A DNA stretch of 64,000 nt from Candidatus Mediterraneibacter avicola. Its GTDB lineage: Bacteria > Bacillota > Clostridia > Lachnospirales > Lachnospiraceae. Within the stretch, counting starts at the first letter, position 1, and every line of letters starts with the position of its first letter. The notes under the pieces were generated by a model. The model did no database searches. It had not been told where the DNA came from and saw nothing but the letters and a program-made list of their open reading frames with translations. The position numbers and the translations under genes were made by a program. Positions 55,774-64,000 of the stretch are shown piece by piece. The stretch spans positions 1 through 64,000 of the forward strand of contig DXDR01000075.1 of NCBI GenBank assembly GCA_019115385.1, written 5' to 3'.

Positions 55774-56789
55774 TATCTGTTATGCACTTTTTCGGCAAAG
55801 CACATAAAATCTTTCAATTCTATAAATCTCCCGTCGTCCAGCACGGCCCGTCCGCTCATTTTCCCGAACACCTGATGCTGGTCTGTTTTTACCGCCAGGG
55901 CCGATACAGCCGCCGCCCGGTCAAGTACGGGAACAAATTCCATCTCAAAGCGCCCGTCACTGGAGGTAAATGTCCATGGTTTCATATAATCTCCCTCTGG
56001 AATGTGAAATTCGACATCATCCAACTTATGCCCTTTTCCGTCATAAAACAGAATGTTCTCTGTAGCCGCAGACGTGTCCCCAAATCCATATCCGATATTA
56101 AAGCCAAAGGGCCTGCCTCCCACTGTGCCGTTTCCCGAGCCCCAATACCATGTATTGTCGTAAGTCCAGACTCCCCGGCCCCAGTCCAGCGTTCCATAAT
56201 CTCTCTCCGGCTCAAACCAGTAGGTAACATCGTCAAAGGCCATATACCCCTCCGCGCGCATACAGTTGATCTTTTGATTGTAATAAAATGCTTTCTTTCC
56301 TTCCCAGGGTGTAGCAATAACCATTGTGTCCATCTCCGGCTGCTCCAGCGACAATTCACAGTAGAATGGTTTTCCCTGCCAGAAATCCTTAAAATCACAG
56401 GATATAAACCGTCTGTTGCCCTCTTTTCTGAACTCCATGCGCAGCCGTTTATCCCTGTACACGATATCTCCCTCCTCAGAAGAAGCCGGCATCTTCATCT
56501 TTCCCATAGGGAAGGGATTCAGGATCGTCTCCGTGTGTTCCCATCCTTCTTTCAAATTCAGAAGGGATACTGACTGGAGACCGATATATCCGTCATCGGA
56601 CAATGTAAATGCGCCGGCATAGTCCTGGTTCAGTACAAGATAGTAATCCCACTCTTTAATCCGAAACTTTGGCGCGGAAATACGGTTTCTCTCATACTGC
56701 CAGACCGGACGTCTGGCCCATCCCGGCTCCTGGATCTGCCCGTCTTCGTTTAAAAGAGGCTGGATCCGGGTCACTTCGTGGTTTCTCAT
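55770..56789 (-). CDS. DUF2804 family protein
   Basis: A 339-aa protein with the DUF2804 features: EPGWARRPVWQYERNRI near the start, IKEWDYYLVLN, then YWGSGNGTVGGRPFGFNIGYGFG in pieces in the middle and LDRAAAVSALAVKTDQHQVFG near the end. Relatives resemble carotenoid 1,2-hydratase or AttH-like lipocalin folds; the role is unknown. The ATG at 56789 has GGGGAG about eight bases upstream, so a 14-codon extension is not used. It is a single gene whose end overlaps the trpB2 promoter. Confidence 0.88.
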   Translation of the reverse strand: MRNHEVTRIQPLLNEDGQIQEPGWARRPVWQYERNRISAPKFRIKEWDYYLVLNQDYAGAFTLSDDGYIGLQSVSLLNLKEGWEHTETILNPFPMGKMKMPASSEEGDIVYRDKRLRMEFRKEGNRRFISCDFKDFWQGKPFYCELSLEQPEMDTMVIATPWEGKKAFYYNQKINCMRAEGYMAFDDVTYWFEPERDYGTLDWGRGVWTYDNTWYWGSGNGTVGGRPFGFNIGYGFGDTSAATENILFYDGKGHKLDDVEFHIPEGDYMKPWTFTSSDGRFEMEFVPVLDRAAAVSALAVKTDQHQVFGKMSGRAVLDDGRFIELKDFMCFAEKVHNRY

Positions 56790-56945
56790 TTTTATCACTC
56801 CCCATATTGCGGCTGTTTTTCCCGGGGACAAAATCCCCTGTCCAAAATCAGGAATCCGTTTTCATCCACAGGAAACGATCAGCCATTCCCGTAAATTAAG
56901 AAAAGCCCGAATCCCAACCGGGACCGGGCTTCTGCCTTTATTCTA

Positions 56946-57302
56946 CTACGCAATCTTCTCTTTTGCAAGTGCCGCAAGAGTTGCGAAGCCTTCTTTGTCA
57001 TTGACAGCCAGTTCTGCCAGCATCTTTCTGTTCATTTCAACATCTGCCAGCTTCAGACCGTGCATAAATTTGCTGTAGGACAGTCCGTTCATTCTTGCAG
57101 CCGCATTGATACGTGCGATCCAGAGCTGTCTCATCTGACGCTTACGCTGTTTTCTTCCTGCATAAGCTGATGCAAGAGCTCTCATTACAGACTGTTTTGC
57201 CACTCTGTACTGTTTGGAGCGTGCTCCTCTGTAGCCCTTTGCCAGTTTCAGTGTTCTGTTATGTTTCTTCTTAGCGTTCATTCCGCCTTTAATTCTTGCC
57301 AT
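56946..57302 (-). CDS. rplT: 50S ribosomal protein L20
   Basis: A 118-aa ribosomal protein of normal length, with [20 protein letters not shown] and [17 protein letters not shown] as typical blocks. L20 is needed early in 50S assembly and binds 23S rRNA. It is also the known repressor of infC-rpmI-rplT, acting on the leader in Bacillus. It is third in the operon here, after rpmI with a 98-base gap. A GC-containing hairpin (AAGCCC / GGGCTT, near 56903-56932) with a T tract follows on the minus strand. Confidence 0.98.
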   Translation of the reverse strand: MARIKGGMNAKKKHNRTLKLAKGYRGARSKQYRVAKQSVMRALASAYAGRKQRKRQMRQLWIARINAAARMNGLSYSKFMHGLKLADVEMNRKMLAELAVNDKEGFATLAALAKEKIA

Positions 57303-57400
57303 TTCTTAATCCTCCTATTATCAAAAAACCGATGTACTCATCCGTTCAGACGCGCTGTACACAGAGCCGCACTATGCCGCCCGTTTCTGTACCGCTTCTT

Positions 57401-57598
57401 TTACAGATATGGTAAAACCTTCTTCATGTTTTTTACATTTGTAGCATCTGTAATCGTAGACTGTCTGAGATTTCTTTTTCTCTTTGTAGACTTCTTTGTT
57501 AAGATATGGCTCTTGTAAGCTTTATTTCTTTTCAGTTTTCCTGTAGCTGTTTTTTTGAAGCGCTTTGCCGCCGCTCTATTTGTTTTGATTTTTGGCAT
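57401..57598 (-). CDS. rpmI: 50S ribosomal protein L35
   Basis: A 65-aa very basic protein matching L35: [20 protein letters not shown] at the start and [19 protein letters not shown] in the middle. It belongs to the 50S subunit. It lies 53 bases after infC and precedes rplT, the universal order, and is co-regulated by the leader before infC. AGGAGG is before the ATG. Confidence 0.97.
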   Translation of the reverse strand: MPKIKTNRAAAKRFKKTATGKLKRNKAYKSHILTKKSTKRKRNLRQSTITDATNVKNMKKVLPYL

Positions 57599-57651
57599 GA
57601 TAATTTCCTCCTTTATTGTGCCGCCTTCCGGTTTTTCATTCCGAATATCTT

Positions 57652-58158
57652 TTAACGTTTTACAGTTAAGACCATACTCATGTTTCTGCCTTCCAGCTTC
57701 GCCGGTTTCTCTACAACCGCGATATCTGCAAGCAGTTCTGCGAAATCATCGAGAATATGTCTGCTCTGCTGTACGTGAGCCATCTCTCTTCCACGGAAAC
57801 GAAGTGTAACCTTGACTTTATTTCCTTTGGAAATAAACTTTCTGGCATTGTTCACTTTTGTATTCAGGTCGTTTGTGTCAATATTTGGTGACAGACGCAC
57901 TTCCTTGAGTTCAACAGTCTTCTGCTTTTTCTTCGCTTCTTTTTCTTTTCTCGACTGTTCATACCTGAATTTGCCATAGTCAATGATCTTGCACACAGGC
58001 GGCTTTGCAGTGGGCGCGATCTTTACAAGATCAAGCTCCGCTTCCTGGGCGATCTTCATTGCTTCTCTGGCGGACATAATGCCTAACTGTTCCCCATCCT
58101 CGCCGATCAGCCGTACCTCTCTGTCTCTGATCTGCTCGTTAATCATTAAATCGCTAAT
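57652..58158 (-). CDS. infC: Translation initiation factor IF-3, rare ATT start
   Basis: A 168-aa IF-3. It has [14 protein letters not shown] near the start, [40 protein letters not shown] and [18 protein letters not shown]-3 checks start-codon pairing on the 30S subunit. The first ATG (58146) is 21 bases from GGAGG, too far. An in-frame ATT at 58158 is nine bases from it and adds MSDL, so ATT is the start. Rare starts of infC are known from E. coli and Geobacillus and allow IF-3 to limit its own synthesis. Confidence 0.93.
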   Translation of the reverse strand: MSDLMINEQIRDREVRLIGEDGEQLGIMSAREAMKIAQEAELDLVKIAPTAKPPVCKIIDYGKFRYEQSRKEKEAKKKQKTVELKEVRLSPNIDTNDLNTKVNNARKFISKGNKVKVTLRFRGREMAHVQQSRHILDDFAELLADIAVVEKPAKLEGRNMSMVLTVKR

Positions 58159-58358
58159 TGTAGTATACCTCCGTCAATGAAATTCCTTTAGGTTTCTTAT
58201 GCGAAAACACAAAAAAACGAGTGAATATCATATCCACCCGACAATCAATAACACTGCTCCCGAACCACAGAAGCCGATCCGTCAATATCAGACCAATAGT
58301 CACCCGATTGTGCTATGGTGAGAGTGGATACTCTACTTTGTTTTTTGCTTTACGCAAA
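58159..58358 (-). ncRNA. L20-type leader before infC-rpmI-rplT
   Basis: A ~200-base transcribed leader separates the promoter from infC. It contains an intrinsic terminator (CGGGTGGATAT paired with ATATTCACTCG at 58240-58218, then T7). Upstream segments such as AGAGTATCCACTCTCACC can pair and could compete with it. This matches the position and style of the L20 leader that lets L20 cause premature termination. I cannot fold it here, so the exact form is inferred. Confidence 0.7.
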
Positions 58359-58362
58359 ATAG

Positions 58363-58391
58363 AATATACCACACTCGCCATTCATTGTCAA
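58363..58391 (-). promoter_or_regulatory. Promoter of infC-rpmI-rplT
   Basis: -35 TTGACA (58391-58386), a 17-base spacer and -10 TATATT (58368-58363) on the minus strand, at the upstream end of the leader. Confidence 0.85.
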
Positions 58392-58497
58392 CAATATTTT
58401 TTAGAAATCACACACAGTTCCTGACCTTCTGAAAATCAACGGAAAATTCTCTGCGCATTCTTTCCGGCCGGAGGTTCTGCAGCCTTCCTTTTTCGTC

Positions 58498-59361
58498 TTA
58501 TCTGTGACTTCCCATGCAGAAAACAGCTACCACACCGGGGCCCGTATGACTTCCGATCACGGTCCCGATATTATTGATCAGAATGTTGTCAATGCCCATC
58601 TTTTCCCGTACAAGCTTTGCCACATACTCCGCGTCCTCAATACAGTCGCCGTGAGTGATCATCACGATATCGTTATCCCATCCTTTCGCCTGTTCCACAG
58701 CCATATCCACGATTTTATTCAGAGAACGTTTCCTGCCCCTCTCTTTTCCGATCACCTGAAGTTTTCCTTCATTATCCATATGGATAATAGGTTTAATCTG
58801 TACCAGAGTTCCGATCACAGCGGTTGTCTTTGAAACACGGCCGCCTCTGTGGAGATGGTTCAGATCGTCCACAGTTACGTTGTGGCAGATGTGCAGTTTA
58901 TTTTCCTCCACCCACTTTGCCAGTTCGTCGATGCTCATACCCTCCGCCTTTCTTTTCAGCGCGTGATGGAGCAGAAGTCCTTCTCCCAGGCAGGCACAGA
59001 GCGTGTCGATAACGATAACCTTCGCTTCAGGATATTTTTCCGACAGCATCTCTCCGCCCACACGCATGCTGTTCAGCGTGCCGCTTAAGCCTGAGGAAAA
59101 TCCCAGATGGAGAACATCTTTCCCTTCTTTCAGAAAAGGCTCCAGCATATCTGCCGCCTCCTCGGGGTTTACCTGAGAAGTAGTAGACATCTTTCCTTCC
59201 CGCAGCTTTGCGAAAAATTCCTTCGCGGATAGTCCATGCATATCGGTATAGGTTTCACCGTCGATCGTGTAGCGCAGCGGGATCACCGGGACATGCCTTT
59301 CCTCCAGCCATTCCAGCGGCAGATCAACGGTGCTGTTCACTGTGATCACATAATCTCTCAT
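58498..59361 (-). CDS. DegV family fatty-acid-binding protein
   Basis: A 287-aa DegV protein. It has VITVNSTVDLPLEWLEE at the start, VIPLRYTIDGETY, MSTTSQVNPEEAADMLEPF, GFSSGLSGTLNSM (ligand site) and SHTGPGVVAVF near the end. DegV (FakB-like) proteins hold a fatty acid and in FakA systems present it for phosphorylation. No fakA kinase gene is next to it, so its partner is elsewhere. It stands alone, with GGGAGG before the ATG. Confidence 0.93.
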   Translation of the reverse strand: MRDYVITVNSTVDLPLEWLEERHVPVIPLRYTIDGETYTDMHGLSAKEFFAKLREGKMSTTSQVNPEEAADMLEPFLKEGKDVLHLGFSSGLSGTLNSMRVGGEMLSEKYPEAKVIVIDTLCACLGEGLLLHHALKRKAEGMSIDELAKWVEENKLHICHNVTVDDLNHLHRGGRVSKTTAVIGTLVQIKPIIHMDNEGKLQVIGKERGRKRSLNKIVDMAVEQAKGWDNDIVMITHGDCIEDAEYVAKLVREKMGIDNILINNIGTVIGSHTGPGVVAVFCMGSHR

Positions 59362-59597
59362 ATCAAAATTCCTCCCGAATAAATATTTCTTTCACATGGC
59401 ACTGCAGCGGGGACAAATTGTCCTGCTGTATATATACCTTCTTTATCATACCATTTTTACAGGCGGCAGGCAAAACTTTTTTCCAATGTTTTTCAGCGCA
59501 GCCTATCCCTCGCCATAACAGGCAGGGCATATTTCAGTTGATAATTACTTTTCGGGGAATGATTACTCTTTCTAAAACATTCATGTCGGATATCCGA

Positions 59598-60407
59598 TCA
59601 TAAGTACACTTTAACGTGTTCGATTCCTATATCTCTCAGAACATATGGTAATTCTCTCTCTTCTCTTACCACACAGCAGCCTCTCTCGCTCAGCTGCTGC
59701 AAAACAGCTTCCTGTTTTTCATCTTTCGGGTCATATATCACGGCTTTCAGTGTCGGGATATCTAACAATACTTCCAGATTTTCAATATCATTTCCCCATA
59801 AACTCAACGCCTCCAGGTTGTCAAGTCCACTTAAGGCAGAAATATCTGTAAACTCATTGTATGATAAATCCAAAATCCGCAGATTTTTCATGCCTGCGAT
59901 TCCACTTATGTCCTTTATCCGATTTCGGACTATCCACACTTCCTCTACCTGATCGCTTTTTGAAAAAGCATCCATATCATACATTATTGTAAAAGAATTC
60001 AGAACTACCTTTTTTAATTGTTCGAGTTGCGGCAGCACATTATATAACTGCTCTGTATATCTTTTATATACCTCATCTGTTAATTCTGGATACAGACTGT
60101 CGACTTCTTCTTTTGTAGCCCCAGCATCATAATACTCGTTCACCCATGTCCCTGTCACAACTAGATTGGGGAACTTTGTTAAATCTTCTAATGTTTTAAC
60201 CCCTCTCAAAGAACCATTCCTTATACGAAAAGACTCTATCTCCTCTATCTGTGTTTTCAATATTTCCCCGTTGCCGTTAGGATCCTTATTTACTGCATAT
60301 AGGGCAGATGTTCGAATAACTTCATCTGCAAATTTTATATATCTTCCGTCACATAAATACCACACTAGAGTACCTGCTGACACGAAACATATTATCAGCA
60401 AAATCAC
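59598..60407 (-). CDS. Membrane-anchored leucine-rich-repeat protein, start frame broken
   Basis: A ~270-aa protein with an N-terminal hydrophobic anchor and an outer region. LRR-like strands occupy ~160-225 (DISGIAGMKNLRILDLSYNE, then DISALSGLDNLEALSLWGND). The in-frame GTG at 60407 lies inside the anchor and has no good ribosome site. A perfect SD-ATG (GGAG, six bases, ATG at 60436) sits upstream but is one base out of frame across AAAAAAG. A one-base slip gives MKKRRFIILGVILLII. It takes the immunity position in the T7SSb operon; this role is inferred. Confidence 0.65.
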   Translation of the reverse strand: MILLIICFVSAGTLVWYLCDGRYIKFADEVIRTSALYAVNKDPNGNGEILKTQIEEIESFRIRNGSLRGVKTLEDLTKFPNLVVTGTWVNEYYDAGATKEEVDSLYPELTDEVYKRYTEQLYNVLPQLEQLKKVVLNSFTIMYDMDAFSKSDQVEEVWIVRNRIKDISGIAGMKNLRILDLSYNEFTDISALSGLDNLEALSLWGNDIENLEVLLDIPTLKAVIYDPKDEKQEAVLQQLSERGCCVVREERELPYVLRDIGIEHVKVYL

Positions 60408-60424
60408 ACCTAAAATAATAAATC

Positions 60425-60445
60425 TTCTTTTTTCATAATTATCTC
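60425..60445 (-). other. AAAAAAG slip site at the start of the leucine-rich protein
   Basis: GGAG, ATAATT, ATG, AAAAAA, GAAG stand in order on the minus strand. Zero frame stops after eight codons. A -1 slip after the second AAA codon, or one added A in the mRNA or DNA, joins the ATG to the long frame. Confidence 0.7.
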
Positions 60446-60498
60446 CACATTTCTTTATCTAAATAGTAGTGCTGCCGTTTTCCTACGTTGTCGCTTCG

Positions 60499-62259
60499 TC
60501 AGCAAAGTTTAGTCCTTGAATTTACCGCTACATAAAACTCTGCCCTGATATCCAGTTCTCCCATCATATCCAGTTCCTCGATATTTTGTACCGCTGTCAA
60601 AAATTCTGACATTGTCATATCATCAAACATACCTGGTTTTCCCAACAATAAATTACAACAGTTTTCTATCTCAGCATTACTTAAATCAGTAACCTTTTTA
60701 ATCTCTAAAACTGCAGCATCTATTTTTCTCTGTTTTTCCTCTTGTATTTCTTCATCGCTTTTCATCACCCGAAGGCCATCCTTCTCCATCGTCTCCTCCA
60801 CTCCCAGCGCATCGGCCGGCAGCCATGCTGACAGCCCTCCGCATTCCCATTTCATCATTGTACGTATAACGTCTGCGTCATAATTTCCTATAAAAGCATA
60901 TCCATCCTTGCTGTTTCCATTTGCTTTTTCTAATTCATATCTTCCTCCCATGCCGAACCACTTCTGGTATTTATCCCATTCTTCCTTGCTCATATCTCCC
61001 GGTTTATTGATAAATCTCAGACAACTGTTAAATATCATTTCAGCTAGATTTGCCGGGATTTTTTCTATCGTGATCTCATCTTCTTTTTTTATCGTTTTTT
61101 CCGTTCTCATCAGGTCATCCGCTGTTGCTGCAATCTCTGTTACACCATAAATAATGTCTATCGCCAGTCCCAATCCTGGATTTGCTTTTTTAAAAACGAG
61201 CTGGAAGCCCTTTTTAATCGCTTCTATATAAAGATCCTGTTGTATTTTTTGTACTTTATTCCCCAATGAATTCAGATGCTGAAGATCCTTATAGTTATCC
61301 ATATGGGTGCCATTTAAGGCGAGTGAGCATTCGACGGAATCAGTGGCAATGCCACCAGCTGCATCCGGGCTAAAATGTTCAAATGAAAAATGAAGTAATT
61401 TACTCGAATAGGACAGTTCCTTTATCCTGCAAAACTGATCTTCCCCGGTCATTTTGTCCAGCTGCGCTATTATTTCCTGCTGGGTTCCGACAAAATTCTT
61501 TAAAATCAGTTTTTTATTATATTCCGCACACATTTTTACATAATTTTCGTGCAGTATTCCTCCACTTTCCTCTGGTGGTTCTATGAGGGAGAGTAGCTTT
61601 ATATCACTTAAAAGAAGGGTCTCTATTCCGGCATACAGCTTTTCCAGATAAATGTCACGATACCTGAACAGTTTATCATATCCGGACTGATTATATTCAA
61701 ATTCCTCTGCCCTCAAGATCGCATTACTAAATTTCATCAGCTGATCTGCTGATTGATTCGTGGACTGTCCGCTTTCATCAGGTTCCAGCAGATGACATGC
61801 ATAATCTGCCATCACAATCGACATGTCTTCAGAAAGAGAATAGGGATTAACGGCAAAGGCTTTTATATAGCTTTCCGCTGTTCCTTCCATCAGATAACTG
61901 AAAAAGATTCTGTCCTCCTCTGTCTCACAGGACTCCAATATTGCTTTGACTTCTTTGGGAAGATATCCAATCTCCTCCATGTGCTGAAGCTGCTGCTTTG
62001 TAACGCCCATCTTCAGCAGTTCCCGCCGGGTCTCACTGATCTCCCCGTCCTGGAGTTTCTGTCTCCACAGGGGATTCCCCTTTGTCTGGTATTTGCCTGA
62101 CACCCCGAATGTCTCCAGGGCGGAACGGATATCTGCCCGCATCAGGGGGCCGGCGGTAAAAAGAGACGCCGTGCTGCTCTCAATCCGGTCGTATGTCTCC
62201 TCTTTCTGTTTCCAGCAGTCATAGATCTGCCGCCACAGGGCAGCCGAGCATTCATACAT
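60499..62259 (-). CDS. Putative T7SSb cargo protein, unknown fold
   Basis: A 586-aa protein in the place where LXG effectors follow their two small partners. The N-terminal part (~1-200) is helical and charged. A Gly/Ala-rich weakly hydrophobic stretch lies at ~350-375 (PGLGLAIDIIYGVTEIAA). The C-terminal part (~400-586) has KWFGMGGRYELEKANGN and a KPGMFDDMTMSEFL stretch. I see no LXG motif, no known nuclease, NADase, lipase or deaminase motif, and no signal peptide. GGGGGAAGG precedes the ATG. Effector status is inferred from position only. Confidence 0.6.
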   Translation of the reverse strand: MYECSAALWRQIYDCWKQKEETYDRIESSTASLFTAGPLMRADIRSALETFGVSGKYQTKGNPLWRQKLQDGEISETRRELLKMGVTKQQLQHMEEIGYLPKEVKAILESCETEEDRIFFSYLMEGTAESYIKAFAVNPYSLSEDMSIVMADYACHLLEPDESGQSTNQSADQLMKFSNAILRAEEFEYNQSGYDKLFRYRDIYLEKLYAGIETLLLSDIKLLSLIEPPEESGGILHENYVKMCAEYNKKLILKNFVGTQQEIIAQLDKMTGEDQFCRIKELSYSSKLLHFSFEHFSPDAAGGIATDSVECSLALNGTHMDNYKDLQHLNSLGNKVQKIQQDLYIEAIKKGFQLVFKKANPGLGLAIDIIYGVTEIAATADDLMRTEKTIKKEDEITIEKIPANLAEMIFNSCLRFINKPGDMSKEEWDKYQKWFGMGGRYELEKANGNSKDGYAFIGNYDADVIRTMMKWECGGLSAWLPADALGVEETMEKDGLRVMKSDEEIQEEKQRKIDAAVLEIKKVTDLSNAEIENCCNLLLGKPGMFDDMTMSEFLTAVQNIEELDMMGELDIRAEFYVAVNSRTKLC

Positions 62260-62288
62260 AAACCTTCCCCCTCTCCGCGTTTTCTCTG

Positions 62289-62651
62289 TTATCCTTTATC
62301 CTTTTCTTCCTGCTGCAGGAGGCGTATCCGGTCTGCAATGTCCTCTTCCTGCATATCCCATTCCAGATTCTTTATGCGGACGTTTTCCTTAAATAAATCT
62401 GCTGTTTCCGCTTTTTCTCTCCCGATGGAATTAATCATATTCTGGCTTTCCTCAATTAGTTCGAGGAGCCTCCGGTCCTCCGGGCCTGTCTGCATTCTCA
62501 TCTCGTCCAGCGCGTGACACTGTTTCTGCAGTTCCCAGTCTTCCTCTTCCCGCTCCTCGCGGAATTTTTTCTCCTGCCGTCTGAGGTCGTCCCGTTCTTC
62601 TTCCATCTTCTTTATCCTCTTCTGTAGTTCTTCCCTTTTCTCTTTCTTCAT
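62289..62651 (-). CDS. DUF3958-like coiled-coil T7SSb partner protein
   Basis: A 120-aa protein that is almost all charged coiled coil (MKKEKREELQKRIKKMEEER and on). This matches the second small helical partner (DUF3958 type) found next to TIGR04197 proteins in T7SSb cargo modules, where such pairs bind the cargo's N-terminal domain and take it to EssC. The short length and place between the Esx-like gene and the large cargo gene support this. The sequence is low in complexity, so the family call is moderate. Confidence 0.7.
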   Translation of the reverse strand: MKKEKREELQKRIKKMEEERDDLRRQEKKFREEREEEDWELQKQCHALDEMRMQTGPEDRRLLELIEESQNMINSIGREKAETADLFKENVRIKNLEWDMQEEDIADRIRLLQQEEKDKG

Positions 62652-62685
62652 CTGTTCCTCCCGTAAAACAGACCTCTGATCCGGT

Positions 62686-62967
62686 TTAATTCCCCTGTCC
62701 GTTCAATGCACCCATCATTGCGTCAAACTCCTCAAATGCATTGCCCAGCCGGCGTATGTTCTGGGCGTCTTGATCCAGCGCTGTGCCAAATTGGGAGCCG
62801 ACATTCTGAGCCTCTGCAAATGCCGTCTTGCCGCTTCCGTTTGCCGTGATCGTGCTTGTTCCGTCCTGTATAGGGAGCGATCTCCCTCTGAAATATTCAG
62901 CAGCGGTGGACACCTGCGCTGCCTCTGTCTCTGCCGCTTTGCTGTTTACCATCATTGCACTGTTCAT
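62686..62967 (-). CDS. TIGR04197/DUF3130-like T7SS helical protein
   Basis: A 93-aa WXG100-like helical hairpin protein of the TIGR04197 (SACOL2603) type. It has a Ser/Ala/Thr-rich first helix, PIQDGTSTITANGSGKTAF in the turn region and GTALDQDAQNIRRLGNAFEE in the second helix, whose LDQDAQNI core is the family hallmark. Such proteins act as targeting partners for LXG-type cargo. Its ATG overlaps the essC stop by four bases, tying cargo and secretion ATPase together. Confidence 0.85.
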   Translation of the reverse strand: MNSAMMVNSKAAETEAAQVSTAAEYFRGRSLPIQDGTSTITANGSGKTAFAEAQNVGSQFGTALDQDAQNIRRLGNAFEEFDAMMGALNGQGN

Positions 62968-64000
62968 ACTCTTTCCTCCTCTCTCTGCACCTGTTTTGCT
63001 CTGTTTTCCGCCAACGGGATCCTTACATATCTTCCCGCTCCTTCAAGCAGCAGATAGCCGTCCGGTTTTTCGGGAGCCTGATTCTGCTTTACCGGAAATA
63101 CAGTGAGATACCCCTGTGAGCTGACAAGAAGCCCGTTGCGCGGACTTTTGAGCATCTGTGTAAATTCATCGATCCCCTTCATTTTGTTTATATTCGCGGT
63201 TACAATAAATACAATTCCATATGCGGCGGCTCTCTTCATGCGCCCCGCAACGATTGGCATATTAGAGGGGCCTGCAAGTTCTATAAAGTCATCCAGATCG
63301 TCAATGATAACATACATTTTTTCCATGTCCGCCAGCACTTCCGAATGCGCTCTGCCCCCGGACAGTTCGCCGTCCATATGTATCCGCCTCTTTCGCGTCT
63401 CTTCGCTGAGCGTCTCCGCAAACTGTTCCAGCTGTTCTGTAGTCGTTATATATTCTGTCTTATCCTTATATCCGTACAGGGCTCTGCTCCTGGAGTCAAA
63501 CAGATAAATCTTCTCTCCACTATTTAGCTGTCCGAGGATTATCTTCAGGGCATTTGTCTTTCCGCTTCCGTTATTTCCAAAGATCAGGAACGGGGAATGT
63601 TTCCCGGTAATGCCGCAGCGTACGACGGTTTCCTTATCCAGACCGATTCCGATTTCCGCTCCTTTGCTTTCATACTGCATAAAGTCATCCAGATCCAGTT
63701 CATCCGGGAGGATTGGAATATGCGGCGCCTCCTCTCCGGGATTTGCCTCGGCTATTTTCTGTACAAACTTCTGTATATTCCTTCCATAATCCGCCTCATC
63801 TTTGAATTTTACCGGGCTGTATATCTGCATGGCGCTGATATTTTCGCCGATCTTTACGAGTGAACGGCCTTTCACATCCGGCAGGGTATAGTCGCTTCTG
63901 CCCACCAGAATCTTCACTTCATTTTCATCAAAGTTCACTCCCGCGATCTTATTTTTAAAATTATTCATTGTAGCAGTGCGGACAGCGCTGTTTTGGCTGG
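62964..64000 (-). CDS. essC: EssC-type FtsK/SpoIIIE ATPase of T7SSb (C-terminal part, runs off right edge)
   Basis: The minus-strand frame is open to the window edge (345 codons, reading SQNSAVRTAT before the first internal Met), so this is the end of a longer protein. It starts in the end of one ATPase domain (ILVGRSDYTLPDVKGRSLV). It then has the last, third ATPase domain with P-loop FGNNGSGKTNALKIIL and Walker B MYVIIDDLDDFIEL. EssC is the membrane motor of type VIIb secretion, and its C-terminal domain binds cargo. The ATG 333 codons before the stop is not a real start. Confidence 0.88.
   Translation of the reverse strand, partial: SQNSAVRTATMNNFKNKIAGVNFDENEVKILVGRSDYTLPDVKGRSLVKIGENISAMQIYSPVKFKDEADYGRNIQKFVQKIAEANPGEEAPHIPILPDELDLDDFMQYESKGAEIGIGLDKETVVRCGITGKHSPFLIFGNNGSGKTNALKIILGQLNSGEKIYLFDSRSRALYGYKDKTEYITTTEQLEQFAETLSEETRKRRIHMDGELSGGRAHSEVLADMEKMYVIIDDLDDFIELAGPSNMPIVAGRMKRAAAYGIVFIVTANINKMKGIDEFTQMLKSPRNGLLVSSQGYLTVFPVKQNQAPEKPDGYLLLEGAGRYVRIPLAENRAKQVQREEERV

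Noticed and set aside
60499-62259. LXG toxin with a known toxin domain
   Set aside because: Position fits, but no LXG signature and no catalytic motif of known toxin families could be recognised.
1-64000. CRISPR arrays, insertion sequences, integrases, prophage genes
   Set aside because: No regularly spaced repeats or transposase/integrase motifs were found by reading. Only short repeats and two XRE regulators were seen.

Overview
This 64 kb window comes from a spore-forming, anaerobic Firmicute of class Clostridia, most likely family Lachnospiraceae. The evidence is a CotJ-type spore coat gene at the left edge, an L20-type leader before infC-rpmI-rplT, a Trp T-box before a TrpB2-type gene, an NfnAB pair, Rex, formate-tetrahydrofolate ligase, the dgt-dnaG-rpoD-trmK order and a type VIIb secretion (T7SSb) locus. 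Base composition looks moderate by eye (not computed). The species cannot be named from the sequence. Nearly all genes lie on the minus strand; the exceptions are an FKBP isomerase, an ABC-F protein, aroC and one small regulator.

Layout. 0-4 kb: the 5' part of a CotJA/CotJB fusion, then five small accessory genes (DUF3795, an immunity-like acidic protein, a two-TM protein, a SUFU-like protein, an anchored protein). This looks like an immunity-gene array without a toxin. 4-9.7 kb: rlmH, a FAD/Rieske oxidoreductase, a HelD-like helicase, FKBP and an AlkD-like protein. 9.7-17.5 kb: redox and one-carbon genes (nfnA-nfnB, Fe-alcohol dehydrogenase, fhs-folD, a zinc-ribbon/TPR membrane protein). 17.5-27.7 kb: ftsK with a TepA/ClpP-like protease, yebC-metY, nnr-alr-mazF and rex.

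27.8-43.8 kb: ABC-F, isocitrate dehydrogenase with a GntR regulator and a clear operator, and amino-acid synthesis (leuB-ilvD-ilvB, serC-serA). Then come yajC, tgt, an L,D-transpeptidase and aroC. 43.8-52.7 kb: the macromolecular synthesis cluster (dgt-dnaG-rpoD-trmK-nif3) flanked by a TGS/uridine-kinase fusion and a tandem PPK2 protein. 52.8-59.4 kb: two XRE regulators beside tRNA-Leu, T-box-controlled trpB2, DUF2804, infC-rpmI-rplT and degV.

59.6-64 kb: the end of a T7SSb operon. It holds the C-terminal part of EssC, a TIGR04197/DUF3130-like helical partner, a DUF3958-like coiled-coil partner, a 586-aa protein of unknown fold in the cargo position, and a membrane-anchored leucine-rich protein in the immunity position. 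The last gene's natural start is out of frame across an AAAAAAG run. This putative effector/immunity pair is the best candidate here for undescribed biology.

The genes mainly cover NADPH and one-carbon balance, branched-chain and serine synthesis, and replication, transcription and translation. Accessory interbacterial-competition modules sit at both ends.
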